Shown one piece after another: positions 17,757 to 26,352 of a DNA stretch of 64,000 bases (positions are counted from its first letter, which is position 1; each line of letters starts with the position of its first letter). The position numbers and the translations under genes are program-made. Origin of the DNA: an uncultured Pelagibacteraceae bacterium (GTDB lineage Bacteria; Pseudomonadota; Alphaproteobacteria; Pelagibacterales; Pelagibacteraceae); assembly GCA_902515095.1 (NCBI GenBank), contig CABXTC010000003.1:89461-153460 (forward strand). Reading direction: 5' to 3'. The notes below the pieces were generated by a model. The model was not told the origin of the DNA, made no database searches, and worked only from the letters and a program-made list of their open reading frames with translations.

Positions 17757-18956
17757 ATGAATAACTTGAATAATAAAAAAATATTATTGATAATTTGTGG
17801 TGGGATAGCTGCTTACAAAAGCCTTGAAACAATAAGACTCTTAAAAAAAAATGGTGTTACAATCAAAACAATTCTTACTAAAAGTGGTTCCGAATTTGTA
17901 ACGCCTCTCTCAATCACTTCATTGTCTCAATCAAAAGTTTATCAAGATCTTTTTAGTATAGAAAATGAAGTAGAGATGGATCATATTAGTCTTTCAAGGT
18001 GGGCAGATCTAATTTTAATCGCCCCTGCAACAGCTAATACTATATCTAAGCTTGCAAATGGTAATTCTGATGATTTAGCCTCTACAGTTGCTCTTGCTTC
18101 AAATAAAAAAATTTTTATTGCGCCTGCAATGAATGTAAGGATGTGGGATCATCAATCTACCAAACTTAATATTAACAAGTTGAGAACTTACAACTATAGT
18201 TTAATTGGTCCTGAGATTGGAGATATGGCATGTGGAGAGTACGGAGAGGGAAAAATGTCAGAACCAAAAGAAATTGTTAACATACTAGAGAATCATTTTA
18301 AAAATTTAAAAGTGAAAAATAAATTCAAAGCAATTGTTACTGCAGGACCAACACATGAGTATATTGATCCAGTGAGATATATTGCTAATAGATCAAGTGG
18401 CAAACAAGGTTATGAAATTGCAAAATCATTACAAAAAAAAGGTTTTGAAACAACTTTAATTTCTGGACCAACAAATTTAGAAATAAACAGTGATATTAAT
18501 TTAATTAAAGTTAAGACTGCTGAAGAAATGTTTCAATCAACACTTAGAAATTTACCGGCTGATGTTGCAATTTTTTCAGCAGCAGTTTCTGATTATAAGG
18601 TCAAAGAAACTTCTAAAACAAAGATAAAAAAACAAGATGAAATAAATTTACAGTTAGAAAAAAATGTAGACATTCTAGATTATGTCTCTAATCATAATTC
18701 TCTTAGACCTAAACTTGTTGTAGGTTTTGCTGCAGAGTCTAATAATTTAGAAAATTATGCAAATAAGAAACTAAATGAAAAAAATTGTGACTGGATAGTT
18801 GCAAATAACATATCAAATAAATTAATTGGGTTTGACTCAGATTTTAATGAAGTTGAAATCTTTTATAAAAATAATAAAAGAGACAAATTAAAATATAAAC
18901 CTAAATCTGAAATTTCGGATGAATTAGTAGAAAAAATTATTAATCATTTAAACTAA
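17757..18956 (+). CDS. coaBC: Bifunctional phosphopantothenoylcysteine decarboxylase/synthetase
   Basis: 399 residues with both domains. CoaC (about 1-180): flavin-binding GGIAAYKSLE, catalytic His in MDHISLS, PAMNVRMW and the Cys loop MACGEYGEGKM. CoaB (about 190-399): TAGPTHEYIDPVRYIANRSSGKQG and VGFAAES plus NCDWIVANN. It performs two consecutive coenzyme A steps. It starts 8 bases after ubiB and shares a TAATG junction with dut. Confidence 0.95.
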   Translation: MNNLNNKKILLIICGGIAAYKSLETIRLLKKNGVTIKTILTKSGSEFVTPLSITSLSQSKVYQDLFSIENEVEMDHISLSRWADLILIAPATANTISKLANGNSDDLASTVALASNKKIFIAPAMNVRMWDHQSTKLNINKLRTYNYSLIGPEIGDMACGEYGEGKMSEPKEIVNILENHFKNLKVKNKFKAIVTAGPTHEYIDPVRYIANRSSGKQGYEIAKSLQKKGFETTLISGPTNLEINSDINLIKVKTAEEMFQSTLRNLPADVAIFSAAVSDYKVKETSKTKIKKQDEINLQLEKNVDILDYVSNHNSLRPKLVVGFAAESNNLENYANKKLNEKNCDWIVANNISNKLIGFDSDFNEVEIFYKNNKRDKLKYKPKSEISDELVEKIINHLN

Positions 18957-19393
18957 TGGTTAAAGTTTTAATAAAAAAATTAAATCCTTCTGTCAAATTA
19001 CCTTCATACAAAACCAGCGGTGCATCTGGTATGGATTTAATGGCTTATATTGATAAACCAATTGATTTAAAACCAGGAGGGGCATATCTTGTTCCAACTG
19101 GATTATCAGTTGCATTTCCAAAAGAATATGAAATTCAAATTAGACCAAGATCAGGATTAGCAGCAAAAAGTAGTATCAGTGTTTTGAATACACCTGGCAC
19201 AATTGATAGTGATTATAGAGGAGAAATTAAAATTATTTTATTTAACCACGGTGACCAAAATTTCAAAATATCTAACGGTGATAGAATTGCTCAAATGATT
19301 TTGAGTCCAGTTATAAAAATGGATTTAGAGGAAACGAATGAACTTCCTGAGTCATTTAGAGGTGAGGGAGGTTTTGGTTCAACAGGTAAATGA
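18956..19393 (+). CDS. dut: dUTP diphosphatase
   Basis: 145 residues, trimeric dUTPase. All five motifs are visible: ASGMDLMAY, RPRSGLAAK, NTPGTIDSDYRGEIKI, GDRIAQM and the C-terminal RGEGGFGSTGK. It hydrolyses dUTP to dUMP, limiting uracil in DNA. The coaBC-dut adjacency is widely conserved. Its stop overlaps the ThiF-family gene by 4 bases. Confidence 0.96.
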   Translation: MVKVLIKKLNPSVKLPSYKTSGASGMDLMAYIDKPIDLKPGGAYLVPTGLSVAFPKEYEIQIRPRSGLAAKSSISVLNTPGTIDSDYRGEIKIILFNHGDQNFKISNGDRIAQMILSPVIKMDLEETNELPESFRGEGGFGSTGK

Positions 19394-20127
19394 AAGGGGG
19401 TCTAAATAAATCTCAAATCGAAAGATTTTCAAGACAATTAATTCTTAAAAATATTGGACCGAGTGGTCAAATAAAAATTTTATCTGCTAGGGTTTTAGTT
19501 GTTGGTGTTGGAGGATTGGGATGTCCAGCAGCAGAAAATCTAGTAAGAGCAGGTATTGGAACTATTGGTCTTATAGATAATGATATCATTAATCTATCCA
19601 ATATTCACAGACAAAGCTTATTTAATTCAAAAGATATTAAAAAATCAAAAGTAAGTGTGGCTGCCAAAAAACTTAAAGAAATAAATCCATTTACAAAAAT
19701 TAAAACTTACAAAACAAGACTAACTAAAAATAATATAATAAAAGTAATTAAAAATTATGAAATTATAATAGATGGTTCTGATAATTTTAAAACTAAATTT
19801 TTAATTAATGATTATTGTATTAAATTAAAAAAAAAATTAATAATAGGAGCAATAAGTAAATTTGACGGTCATGTTTTTACATTTGATTTTAAAGACAAAA
19901 AAACAGCATCCTTAAAAAATTTTTATCAAGAAAATAAAATTTCTGACGATAATTTAAATTGTGAGTTTGATGGGGTGCTCGGCACAACCGCTTCAATAGT
20001 AGGAACAACACAAGCAAATGAAGCTTTAAAAATGATAATGGATATTGGTCAAAGCTTGAAAAATCAAATATTGATTATAGATCTTTTAAATCTAAACTTT
20101 AGAAAAGTAAGATTCAAAAAAAAATAA
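19390..20127 (+). CDS. ThiF/MoeB/HesA-family adenylyltransferase
   Basis: 245 residues, E1-like enzyme that adenylates the C-terminus of a ubiquitin-like sulfur carrier (ThiS or MoaD type). Motifs: RFSRQLILKNIGPSGQ at the N-terminus, ATP-binding VVGVGGLGCPAAE near 37, the Asp/Arg region DNDIINLSNIHRQSLF near 61, DGSDNF near 127 and a Cys before FDGVLG near 192. The two C-x-x-C pairs that hold structural zinc in MoeB are missing. No partner sulfur carrier is in the window, so ThiF versus MoeB cannot be decided. Confidence 0.88.
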   Translation: MKGGLNKSQIERFSRQLILKNIGPSGQIKILSARVLVVGVGGLGCPAAENLVRAGIGTIGLIDNDIINLSNIHRQSLFNSKDIKKSKVSVAAKKLKEINPFTKIKTYKTRLTKNNIIKVIKNYEIIIDGSDNFKTKFLINDYCIKLKKKLIIGAISKFDGHVFTFDFKDKKTASLKNFYQENKISDDNLNCEFDGVLGTTASIVGTTQANEALKMIMDIGQSLKNQILIIDLLNLNFRKVRFKKK

Positions 20128-20141
20128 CTTTTAATTTCATA

Positions 20142-20582
20142 ATGAAAAAAAATTACTTTTTAATTTTAATTTGGTTTTTTTTTCCGTTCAATGTTATGTC
20201 GGAAGAAATTTTTCTTTCACTCAAAAAAAATAAAGTAAATGTTAGATATGGCCCCGGTTTCGAATATCCAATAAAATATATATATAAAAAAATTAATTTA
20301 CCTATCAAACAAATTGATAAAAAAGAAAATTTTAGAAGAATTATTGATCTTAAAAATAATAGTGGATGGATACATGTCTCTCAATTAAAAAAAGTTAATT
20401 CCATAATACCAGAGGAGGATAAAGTTTTATTTAGTAAGCCAACTGATTTTTCTAAACCTTTGGCGAGAATTAAAAAAGGTAGAGTATTACTAATCAAAAA
20501 TTGTAATAAAAAATGGTGTAAAGTTAAAACTGATAATTTTAAAGGCTGGGTTAAAATTAATAAAACCTGGGGCTTAAACTAA
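20142..20582 (+). CDS. Secreted bacterial SH3-domain protein
   Basis: 146 residues. A signal peptide (MKKNYFLILIWFFFPFNVMSEE) is followed by two SH3-like repeats: residues 28-85 with VNVRYGPGFEYPIKY and SGWIHVSQL, and residues 95-146 with LLIKNCNKKWCKVKTDNFKGWVKI ending in TWGLN. This is the SH3_4 (DUF1058-like) alphaproteobacterial family, thought to act in the periplasm, perhaps at the cell wall. Confidence 0.85.
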   Translation: MKKNYFLILIWFFFPFNVMSEEIFLSLKKNKVNVRYGPGFEYPIKYIYKKINLPIKQIDKKENFRRIIDLKNNSGWIHVSQLKKVNSIIPEEDKVLFSKPTDFSKPLARIKKGRVLLIKNCNKKWCKVKTDNFKGWVKINKTWGLN

Positions 20583-20618
20583 TTTTAATCACTCAACTGA
20601 AATATCTAAAACAACAAA

Positions 20619-20798
20619 CTATTTTTGTTGTTCACAAACATCCTTAATTACTGGAGCATTTGCACATTGTCCGCATTTTGTTTTTTGGACAATGCATCCA
20701 TCGTCAAGAATTTGAACATCAACAACTTTATCACACTTAGAACATGTAGAAGAGATTGTTAATCCACATTTTTTACAATTATAATTTTCTATTTGCAT
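20619..20798 (-). CDS. 59-residue double zinc-ribbon protein
   Basis: ATG at 20798 to TAG at 20619. Four C-x-x-C-like pairs or singles are seen: C8/C11, C19/C22, C42/C45, plus C35 and C55, in a protein of only 59 residues. The first four cysteines (NCKKCG and CSKCDK) form a typical zinc ribbon. There is no membrane segment. It is the last gene of the minus-strand accessory block with katG. I do not recognise a named family; nucleic-acid or protein binding through zinc is the likely mode. Confidence 0.75.
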   Translation of the reverse strand: MQIENYNCKKCGLTISSTCSKCDKVVDVQILDDGCIVQKTKCGQCANAPVIKDVCEQQK

Positions 20799-20843
20799 AT
20801 GGAAAAAATAATTATAAACAAAATTTATTTCAACAATTATTGC

Positions 20844-20900
20844 TGCGAATGATTATTATTATCGCTCTTTTTTTGCGAATGATTACTAATCGCTTTTTTT
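20844..20900. repeat. Tandem pair of GCGA...TCGC units, each followed by a T-run
   Basis: Unit 1 (20844-20873) and unit 2 (20874-20900) both begin TGCGAATGATTA, end in ATCGCT and then run into six or seven T. On the plus strand each looks like a short hairpin (4-bp GCGA/TCGC outer stem) with a U-tract. They lie in the 150-base gap between the zinc-ribbon gene and the DUF2061 gene. They could be weak tandem terminators for plus-strand read-through or a duplicated binding site. Confidence 0.5.
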
Positions 20901-20948
20901 AATGGGGATATATGTTTGAGGAGTTTTAAATTGAAAAATATTAATTTA

Positions 20949-21188
20949 CTATTTTTTTGTTTTGCTCGCCCACCATTTATCTAAGATAAAATACCAAACT
21001 GAGTTTGCAATAGGTTCAACTATTGCATCTGTTAACGCAACTGCGAAAGAAACATCAGCAACTAACATCAAAACTGTAATAGCAATTACAAAATGTCCAA
21101 TTGTATAAATTACTGTTCTTAATAATGAACCTTTGTTATTATTATAAATGTTTTGAGCTGCTTGAAATATACCGTTTGTAATTTCCAT
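20949..21188 (-). CDS. DUF2061-type small membrane protein
   Basis: 79 residues with two membrane helices. The pattern GSLLRTVIYTIGHFVIAI, then ALTDAIVEPIANSVWYFILDKWW resembles the DUF2061 family (basic residue before helix 1, acidic E in helix 2, aromatic end). Function unknown. It starts 2 bases after the upstream oxygenase gene stops, so it is co-transcribed. Confidence 0.75.
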   Translation of the reverse strand: MEITNGIFQAAQNIYNNNKGSLLRTVIYTIGHFVIAITVLMLVADVSFAVALTDAIVEPIANSVWYFILDKWWASKTKK

Positions 21189-21190
21189 TA

Positions 21191-21784
21191 TTATTTAAAA
21201 GGGCTCTCTAAAACACATGCTACAAGATGTATTCTGGCCTGCTCACCACCATTGAAGAAGTTATGGTATTTTGTATTATTTGTTATCCAAACATTTCCAT
21301 CTGCGGGCAAGTGTTTGGCAACGTTTTCGATTACCATAGAACACCCTTTATTTGTAATGATAGGAACATGTAATCTGCATTCGGGGTCTTTATGCCAACT
21401 TAGTGTTGATCTTGGTTCTTTTAATAAAAGCCTTACCCTTCCTAATTTAAATCTTTTGCTTAATGTCTCATAAACCTCTTTAAAGTACGTTTTCTCAAAT
21501 TCGGGGACTAGTTGGGTATACTTTGACTCGTCTATATCAATATCTCTGGAAACTTCTTTGCCAGTATCGTCGGCAATCGTCCAATATTTACCTCTAATAT
21601 TATTTCCCTTAATAGAATTCTCATCATTTGGGATTTGATTAATTGAAATTGCACCGAAATGAGTAACACCTGGCGCTTTAAATTCTTTTGATTGTAAAAT
21701 TTTATCTAAATCAATTCTCAATTTTGAAATATCAAAATTTAGTCCAGGAACCTGGTAAAAGTCCTCAAAGCTTACTGTTGCCAT
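21191..21784 (-). CDS. Aspartyl/asparaginyl beta-hydroxylase-like 2-oxoglutarate oxygenase
   Basis: 197 residues. The Fe/2OG motifs of the Asp_Arg_Hydrox family are visible in the second half: LSWHKDPECRLHVPI (H-x-D then the R of C-R-x-H-V-P), GNVWITNNTKYHNFFNGG with the second iron His, and ARIHLVACV with the 2OG-binding Arg. Similar proteins are common in marine bacteria and their phages (from memory). The substrate is unknown. It lies 27 bases downstream of katG on the same strand. Confidence 0.85.
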   Translation of the reverse strand: MATVSFEDFYQVPGLNFDISKLRIDLDKILQSKEFKAPGVTHFGAISINQIPNDENSIKGNNIRGKYWTIADDTGKEVSRDIDIDESKYTQLVPEFEKTYFKEVYETLSKRFKLGRVRLLLKEPRSTLSWHKDPECRLHVPIITNKGCSMVIENVAKHLPADGNVWITNNTKYHNFFNGGEQARIHLVACVLESPFK

Positions 21785-21811
21785 ATATGTATTCTTCTTT
21801 TTTTATACTGT

Positions 21812-24049
21812 TTAATTTAATTTTAAATCAAATCTATCTGCATTCATAACTTTGACCCATGCAGAAATAAAATCTTTAATAAATTTGTCTTGTGAGTCAT
21901 CACAAGCGTAAACTTCTGCTAAAGCTCTAAGTTGAGAATTTGAGCCAAAAATCAAATCGACTCTTGTACCTGTCCATTTAGCCTTTTTTGACTTACGATC
22001 ACTACCAATGAAAGTTTGTTCAGATTTGTCTGTTTCTTTCCAGGTTACGTTCATATCTAATAAATTTCTGAAATAATCGTTTGTAAGCACACCTGGTTTA
22101 TTAGTAAAGACTCCATGTTTTGAATTATCAAAATTAGTATCTAAAACACGCATCCCACCTACTAGTGCTGTCATTTCTGGGGCAGTAAGACCCATTAATT
22201 GAGCTTTATCAATTAATTTTTCTTCAGCAGACACAATAGATTTGCTACCATTTAAATAATTTCTAAAACCATCTGCTTGCGGCTCTAATAGTCCAAATGA
22301 GTTAACATCTGTTTGATCTTGTCTCGCATCTCCTCTGCCAGGAGAAAAAGGAACTTTTACTTTGAGTCCAGATTTTTTAGCAGCCATTTCAACTCCTACT
22401 CCTCCAGCTAAAACAATCAAGTCAGCCATTGAGACTGTTTTCTTTTTATTATCAAATTGTTCCTTAATTTGTCTCAAAACTGAGATAACTTTTGAGAGTT
22501 TTGAGGGATTGTTAACTTTCCAATTTTTTTGGGGTTCTAGCATTATTCTCGCACCATTGGCACCACCTCTTTTATCAGAACCTCTAAAAGTTGAAGCTGA
22601 AGCCCAAGCAGTAGAAACTAAGTCAGAAACTGACAATTTGGATTTTAATATTTTTGATTTTAAATCGTTAATATCTTTTGATTTCAATTTATATTTTGGT
22701 TTATCAATTGGATCTTGCCAAATTAATTGTTCTTTTGGAACATCACTGCCAAGATAACAAACTTTTGGTCCCATATCCCTGTGAGTTAGTTTAAACCAAG
22801 CCCTAGCAAATGCATCATGAAACTCTTTTGGATTTTCATGAAAATGTTTAGTTATAGGCCCATAACTTGGATCAACTTTCATTGAAATATCTGTTGTTTG
22901 CATCATTGGAGGGTGAAGTACATTTTTATCATGTGCATCGGGAACCATTTTTATCTTTTGTCCATTTTTTTTTGGTGTCCACTGATGAGCACCAGCAGGA
23001 CTTTTCGTAAGCTCCCATTCGTGATCATAAAGACAATCTAAATAACCCATGTCCCATTGAATCGGATTTTGTGTCCATGCACCTTCTATACCGCTACTGA
23101 TTGTATCAATACCTTTTCCAGATTTATATCCACTATTCCAACCAGTTGATTGATCTTGGATTCTCGAAGCTTCAGGGTCAGGGCCCTTGTGAGACTCAGG
23201 TGCTGCACCGTGTGATTTTCCAAACGTATGTCCCCCAGCAACTAGTGCTGCTGTTTCATAGTCATTCATCGCCATTCTACCAAATGTTTCTCTAATATCA
23301 TGTGCTGCAAGTTTTGGGTCTGGATTAGCATCAGGACCTTGTGGATTTACATATATCAAACCCATATGTGAAGCACCAAGTGGTTGTTCCAAATCTCTTT
23401 TCTCAGTGTATCTCTCTACACCTAGCATTTCTTTTTCTGATCCCCAATAAATATCATCTTCTGGTTCCCAAATGTCTGTTCTTCCAGCACCAAAACCAAA
23501 TGTTTTAAATCCCATTGAGTCTAAAGCAACGTTTCCTACTAGGATAAATAAATCAGCCCAAGAAATTTTATTTCCATATTTTTTTTTAATTGGCCAAAGG
23601 AGTAATCTTGCTTTATCTAAATTGACGTTATCTGGCCAAGAATTAAGTGGTGCAAATCTTTGATTTCCTGTTCCAGCTCCACCTCTTCCATCACCAGTTC
23701 TGTAAGTACCTGCTGCGTGCCAAGCCAACCTTATAAACAGGGGTCCGTAATGACCATAATCAGCTGGCCACCATTCTTGAGAGTCTGTCATTAATTTTTT
23801 TAAATCTTTTTTGAGACCCTGGTAGTTAAGTTTTTTAAATTCTTTAGAATAGTTAAATTTCTTGTCCATCGGGTTTGATAAATTAGAATGCTGACTAAGT
23901 ATTTTAAGATTTAAACTGTTTGGCCAAAAATCTCTTACTGATTGACCTCTTCCTGCAGAAAATTTAGCAGGTGTTCCGGCTCCTGTAAAAGGACATTTAC
24001 TTAATTGATTGGCTTTAAAAGATTTATTTTTAAAATTTTCAGTGCTCAT
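21812..24049 (-). CDS. katG: Catalase-peroxidase KatG
   Basis: 745 residues, the full two-domain length. Distal Arg107, Trp110 and His111 ([11 protein letters not shown]), the adduct partners Trp110-Tyr233 (MGLIYVNP)-Met259 (GRMAMND) and proximal heme His274 ([10 protein letters not shown]) are all present, so the enzyme should be active. It removes hydrogen peroxide. The gene is visibly richer in G and C than its neighbours. An Irr/ICE-like site lies 37 bases upstream of the ATG. Many streamlined SAR11 genomes lack katG (from memory), so it looks accessory. Confidence 0.97.
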   Translation of the reverse strand: MSTENFKNKSFKANQLSKCPFTGAGTPAKFSAGRGQSVRDFWPNSLNLKILSQHSNLSNPMDKKFNYSKEFKKLNYQGLKKDLKKLMTDSQEWWPADYGHYGPLFIRLAWHAAGTYRTGDGRGGAGTGNQRFAPLNSWPDNVNLDKARLLLWPIKKKYGNKISWADLFILVGNVALDSMGFKTFGFGAGRTDIWEPEDDIYWGSEKEMLGVERYTEKRDLEQPLGASHMGLIYVNPQGPDANPDPKLAAHDIRETFGRMAMNDYETAALVAGGHTFGKSHGAAPESHKGPDPEASRIQDQSTGWNSGYKSGKGIDTISSGIEGAWTQNPIQWDMGYLDCLYDHEWELTKSPAGAHQWTPKKNGQKIKMVPDAHDKNVLHPPMMQTTDISMKVDPSYGPITKHFHENPKEFHDAFARAWFKLTHRDMGPKVCYLGSDVPKEQLIWQDPIDKPKYKLKSKDINDLKSKILKSKLSVSDLVSTAWASASTFRGSDKRGGANGARIMLEPQKNWKVNNPSKLSKVISVLRQIKEQFDNKKKTVSMADLIVLAGGVGVEMAAKKSGLKVKVPFSPGRGDARQDQTDVNSFGLLEPQADGFRNYLNGSKSIVSAEEKLIDKAQLMGLTAPEMTALVGGMRVLDTNFDNSKHGVFTNKPGVLTNDYFRNLLDMNVTWKETDKSEQTFIGSDRKSKKAKWTGTRVDLIFGSNSQLRALAEVYACDDSQDKFIKDFISAWVKVMNADRFDLKLN

Positions 24050-24085
24050 TTATATCCCCATGTGTAATTTTTAAGTTATTGGTAG

Positions 24086-24102
24086 TTTATAATGATTCTA
24101 AA
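24086..24102. promoter_or_regulatory. Candidate Irr (ICE) operator in the katG promoter
   Basis: TTTATAATGATTCTAAA matches the ICE consensus TTTAGAA-N3-TTCTAAA at 13 of 14 defined positions. It lies 37 bases upstream of the katG ATG. A near-identical site precedes irr (24563-24579). The consensus is recalled from rhizobial work. Confidence 0.6.
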
Positions 24103-24145
24103 AAAGTGTCAATTGGTTAAAAATGACGCTAAATTAATTATCAGA

Positions 24146-24544
24146 TCAGTCTTCTAGCTTTACTAGAACTTCAACTGATTTTATCTTTTTTCCGTTAATT
24201 TTTTTTAAAATATTTATTGGTCCTACATCTGAATTCTCTAAATCAATCAACTTTTCCTCTTTTAAATCATAAAAATGATGATGGTCAGTAACGTTTGTAT
24301 CAAAATACGTTTCACTAGAATTAATTGGAATTTGTTTTAGATATCCTTTTTTTTCAAAAGCATGAACTGTATTATAAACTGTAGCTAATGATATTTTGCT
24401 ATCTGTTTGTTTTTTAATTTTTCTCTCTAATTCGTTTATTGTGAAATGAAATGTTTTGTCTCTATCAAACAAAACTTCGCATATTTGAAGTCTTTGTTTG
24501 GTGGGTCGGAGTCCTGAATTTCTCAATTTTTCAATATATTTCAC
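24146..24544 (-). CDS. irr: Iron response regulator Irr (Fur family)
   Basis: 132 residues with the Fur winged helix: GLRPTKQRLQICEVLF near residue 11 and the recognition helix SLATVYNTVHAFEKKGYLK near 52. The HHH triad (residues 88-90, TDHHHFYD) is the heme/metal motif typical of Irr. The N-terminal GCPWHD-type heme motif of Bradyrhizobium is absent. The start is GTG, because an in-frame stop lies just upstream and no early ATG exists. Divergence from fabA-fabB-fabI is the same as in Rhizobiales, which supports Irr over PerR or Fur. Confidence 0.85.
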   Translation of the reverse strand: MKYIEKLRNSGLRPTKQRLQICEVLFDRDKTFHFTINELERKIKKQTDSKISLATVYNTVHAFEKKGYLKQIPINSSETYFDTNVTDHHHFYDLKEEKLIDLENSDVGPINILKKINGKKIKSVEVLVKLED

Positions 24545-24562
24545 TATTTAATCATATTGTTA

Positions 24563-24579
24563 GTTATAATTATTCTAAA
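24563..24579. promoter_or_regulatory. Candidate Irr (ICE) operator in the irr promoter
   Basis: GTTATAATTATTCTAAA matches TTTAGAA-N3-TTCTAAA at 12 of 14 defined positions and shares TTATAATnATTCTAAA with the katG site. It is 19 bases upstream of the irr GTG, consistent with autoregulation. Confidence 0.55.
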
Positions 24580-24638
24580 CTAGTATTATAATTATATTAT
24601 ATAATCACAAAATCAAGTAAATAAGAGTACTCAAGTTT

Positions 24639-25139
24639 ATGAAAAAAAACTCTTACTCATATGATGAATTAATTAATTGTGGTGAGGGAAAGCTGTTTGG
24701 TCCAGGTAATGCTAAATTACCTCTTCCCCCTATGCTCATGTTTGATAGAATTACAGAAATTACTGATGATAAGGGTGCTTTTAAAAAAGGCTCATTAAAA
24801 GCTGAATTAGATATAAAAAAAAACCTTTGGTTTTTTGATTGTCATTTTAAAGAGGACCCCGTCATGCCTGGTTGCCTTGGTCTTGATGCTATGTGGCAAT
24901 TAGTAGGATTTTATTTAGGCTGGATTGGAAATCCAGGAAAAGGAAGAGCCTTAGGAGTTGGGACTGTAAAATTTACTGGCGAAGTTTTACAAAGTGTAAA
25001 AAATGTAAGATATGAGATAGATATGAAAAAAATTATGTCTCCTGGTGGTACAACTGTAGGTTTGGCTAATGGAGTGGTTTTGGCAGATAATAAAAAAATA
25101 TATTCAGCAGATAGTTTAAAGGTGGGGTTGTTTAAATAA
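24639..25139 (+). CDS. fabA: 3-hydroxydecanoyl-ACP dehydratase/isomerase
   Basis: 166 residues, hot-dog fold. The catalytic His is in [23 protein letters not shown] near residue 70 and the Asp lies in the same segment (LGLDAMWQ), as in FabA. It dehydrates and isomerises the C10 intermediate, opening the unsaturated fatty-acid branch. TAATG junction with fabB. Confidence 0.96.
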   Translation: MKKNSYSYDELINCGEGKLFGPGNAKLPLPPMLMFDRITEITDDKGAFKKGSLKAELDIKKNLWFFDCHFKEDPVMPGCLGLDAMWQLVGFYLGWIGNPGKGRALGVGTVKFTGEVLQSVKNVRYEIDMKKIMSPGGTTVGLANGVVLADNKKIYSADSLKVGLFK

Positions 25140-26350
25140 TGAGAAGAGTTGTAATTACAGGTTTAGGAGTAGTATCTTGTTTGGGTAATAATCAAGATGA
25201 AGTTCATCAATCTCTGTTAAATTCTAAGTCTGGGATATCATTTAGTGAAGAATATAAAGAACATAATCTAAAAAGCCATGTACATGGTAAACCAAATATA
25301 AAGCTTGAAGATCATATTGACAGAAAAACAATTAGGTTCATGGGTTCAGGTTCTGCTTACAACTATATAGCAATGAAAGAGGCGATTGAAGATTCTGGAT
25401 TAGAAGAAAGTGAAGTTAGTAATTTTAAAACTGGAATAGTCATGGGCTCAGGTGGACCTTCAATCGAAAATGTAATTTTAGCTGCAGACAAAACTAGAGC
25501 TAAAACACCAAAATTAATGGGACCTTTTATTGTTCCTAGAACAATGGCAAGTACAGCTTCTGCTACACTTGCTGTACCTTTTAAAATAAAAGGGACCAAT
25601 TATACAATGAGCTCAGCTTGTGCAACTAGTGGACATTGTATTGGAAATTCTATGGAATTAATTCAAATGGGTAAACAAGATATTGTTTTTGCAGGTGGTA
25701 GTGAAGAAATTCACTGGGCGATGACTGCAATGTTTGATGCCATGACAGCATTGTCGTCAAAATATAATGATACACCTGGGACAGCATCGAGGGCTTACGA
25801 TAAAACTAGAGATGGATTTGTAATTGCTGGTGGTGGTGGAGTATTAGTTCTTGAAGAATATGAGCATGCTAAAGCAAGAGGAGCTAAAATATACGCAGAA
25901 TTAACGGGTTATGGAGCAACTTCGGATGGGTATGATATGGTAGCACCATCAGGGGAAGGAGCAGTGAGATGTATGCAAATGGCAATGGCAACAACCAAAA
26001 ATAAAATTGATTACATTAATACTCACGGAACTTCTACTCCAGTTGGAGATATTACAGAATTGAATGCTGTTAAAGATACTTTTGGAAACAACATTCCAAA
26101 AATAAGTTCAACAAAATCATTATCAGGCCATCCTTTAGGAGCAGCATCAGTTCATGAAGCAATATATTGTTTAATTATGATGAAAAATAATTTTATAGCA
26201 GGCTCTGCGAATATTAGTGAGATGGATGAAGAAGCTAAAAAATTCCCCATAATTGCAAAAACTGAAACTGGAGTAACTTTAAATACAGTTATGTCTAATA
26301 GTTTTGGTTTTGGCGGAACCAATGCTGCTTTAATTTTTGAAAAGGTTTAA
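25139..26350 (+). CDS. fabB: 3-oxoacyl-ACP synthase I
   Basis: 403 residues. The ketosynthase triad Cys-His-His is in SSACATSGH near residue 160, [10 protein letters not shown] near 299 and [11 protein letters not shown] near 330. The [11 protein letters not shown] glycine-rich end is typical. It elongates acyl-ACP, including unsaturated chains, and pairs with fabA. Confidence 0.96.
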   Translation: MRRVVITGLGVVSCLGNNQDEVHQSLLNSKSGISFSEEYKEHNLKSHVHGKPNIKLEDHIDRKTIRFMGSGSAYNYIAMKEAIEDSGLEESEVSNFKTGIVMGSGGPSIENVILAADKTRAKTPKLMGPFIVPRTMASTASATLAVPFKIKGTNYTMSSACATSGHCIGNSMELIQMGKQDIVFAGGSEEIHWAMTAMFDAMTALSSKYNDTPGTASRAYDKTRDGFVIAGGGGVLVLEEYEHAKARGAKIYAELTGYGATSDGYDMVAPSGEGAVRCMQMAMATTKNKIDYINTHGTSTPVGDITELNAVKDTFGNNIPKISSTKSLSGHPLGAASVHEAIYCLIMMKNNFIAGSANISEMDEEAKKFPIIAKTETGVTLNTVMSNSFGFGGTNAALIFEKV

Positions 26351-26352
26351 TT

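Noticed and set aside
22362..23663. Several open frames on the plus strand across katG
   Set aside because: They are antisense to a fully conserved katG, have no ribosome sites and low-complexity translations; shadows of the real gene.
24580..24638. Third Irr box in front of fabA
   Set aside because: The AT-rich stretch has only TTATAATTAT without the TTCTAAA half; indistinguishable from background.
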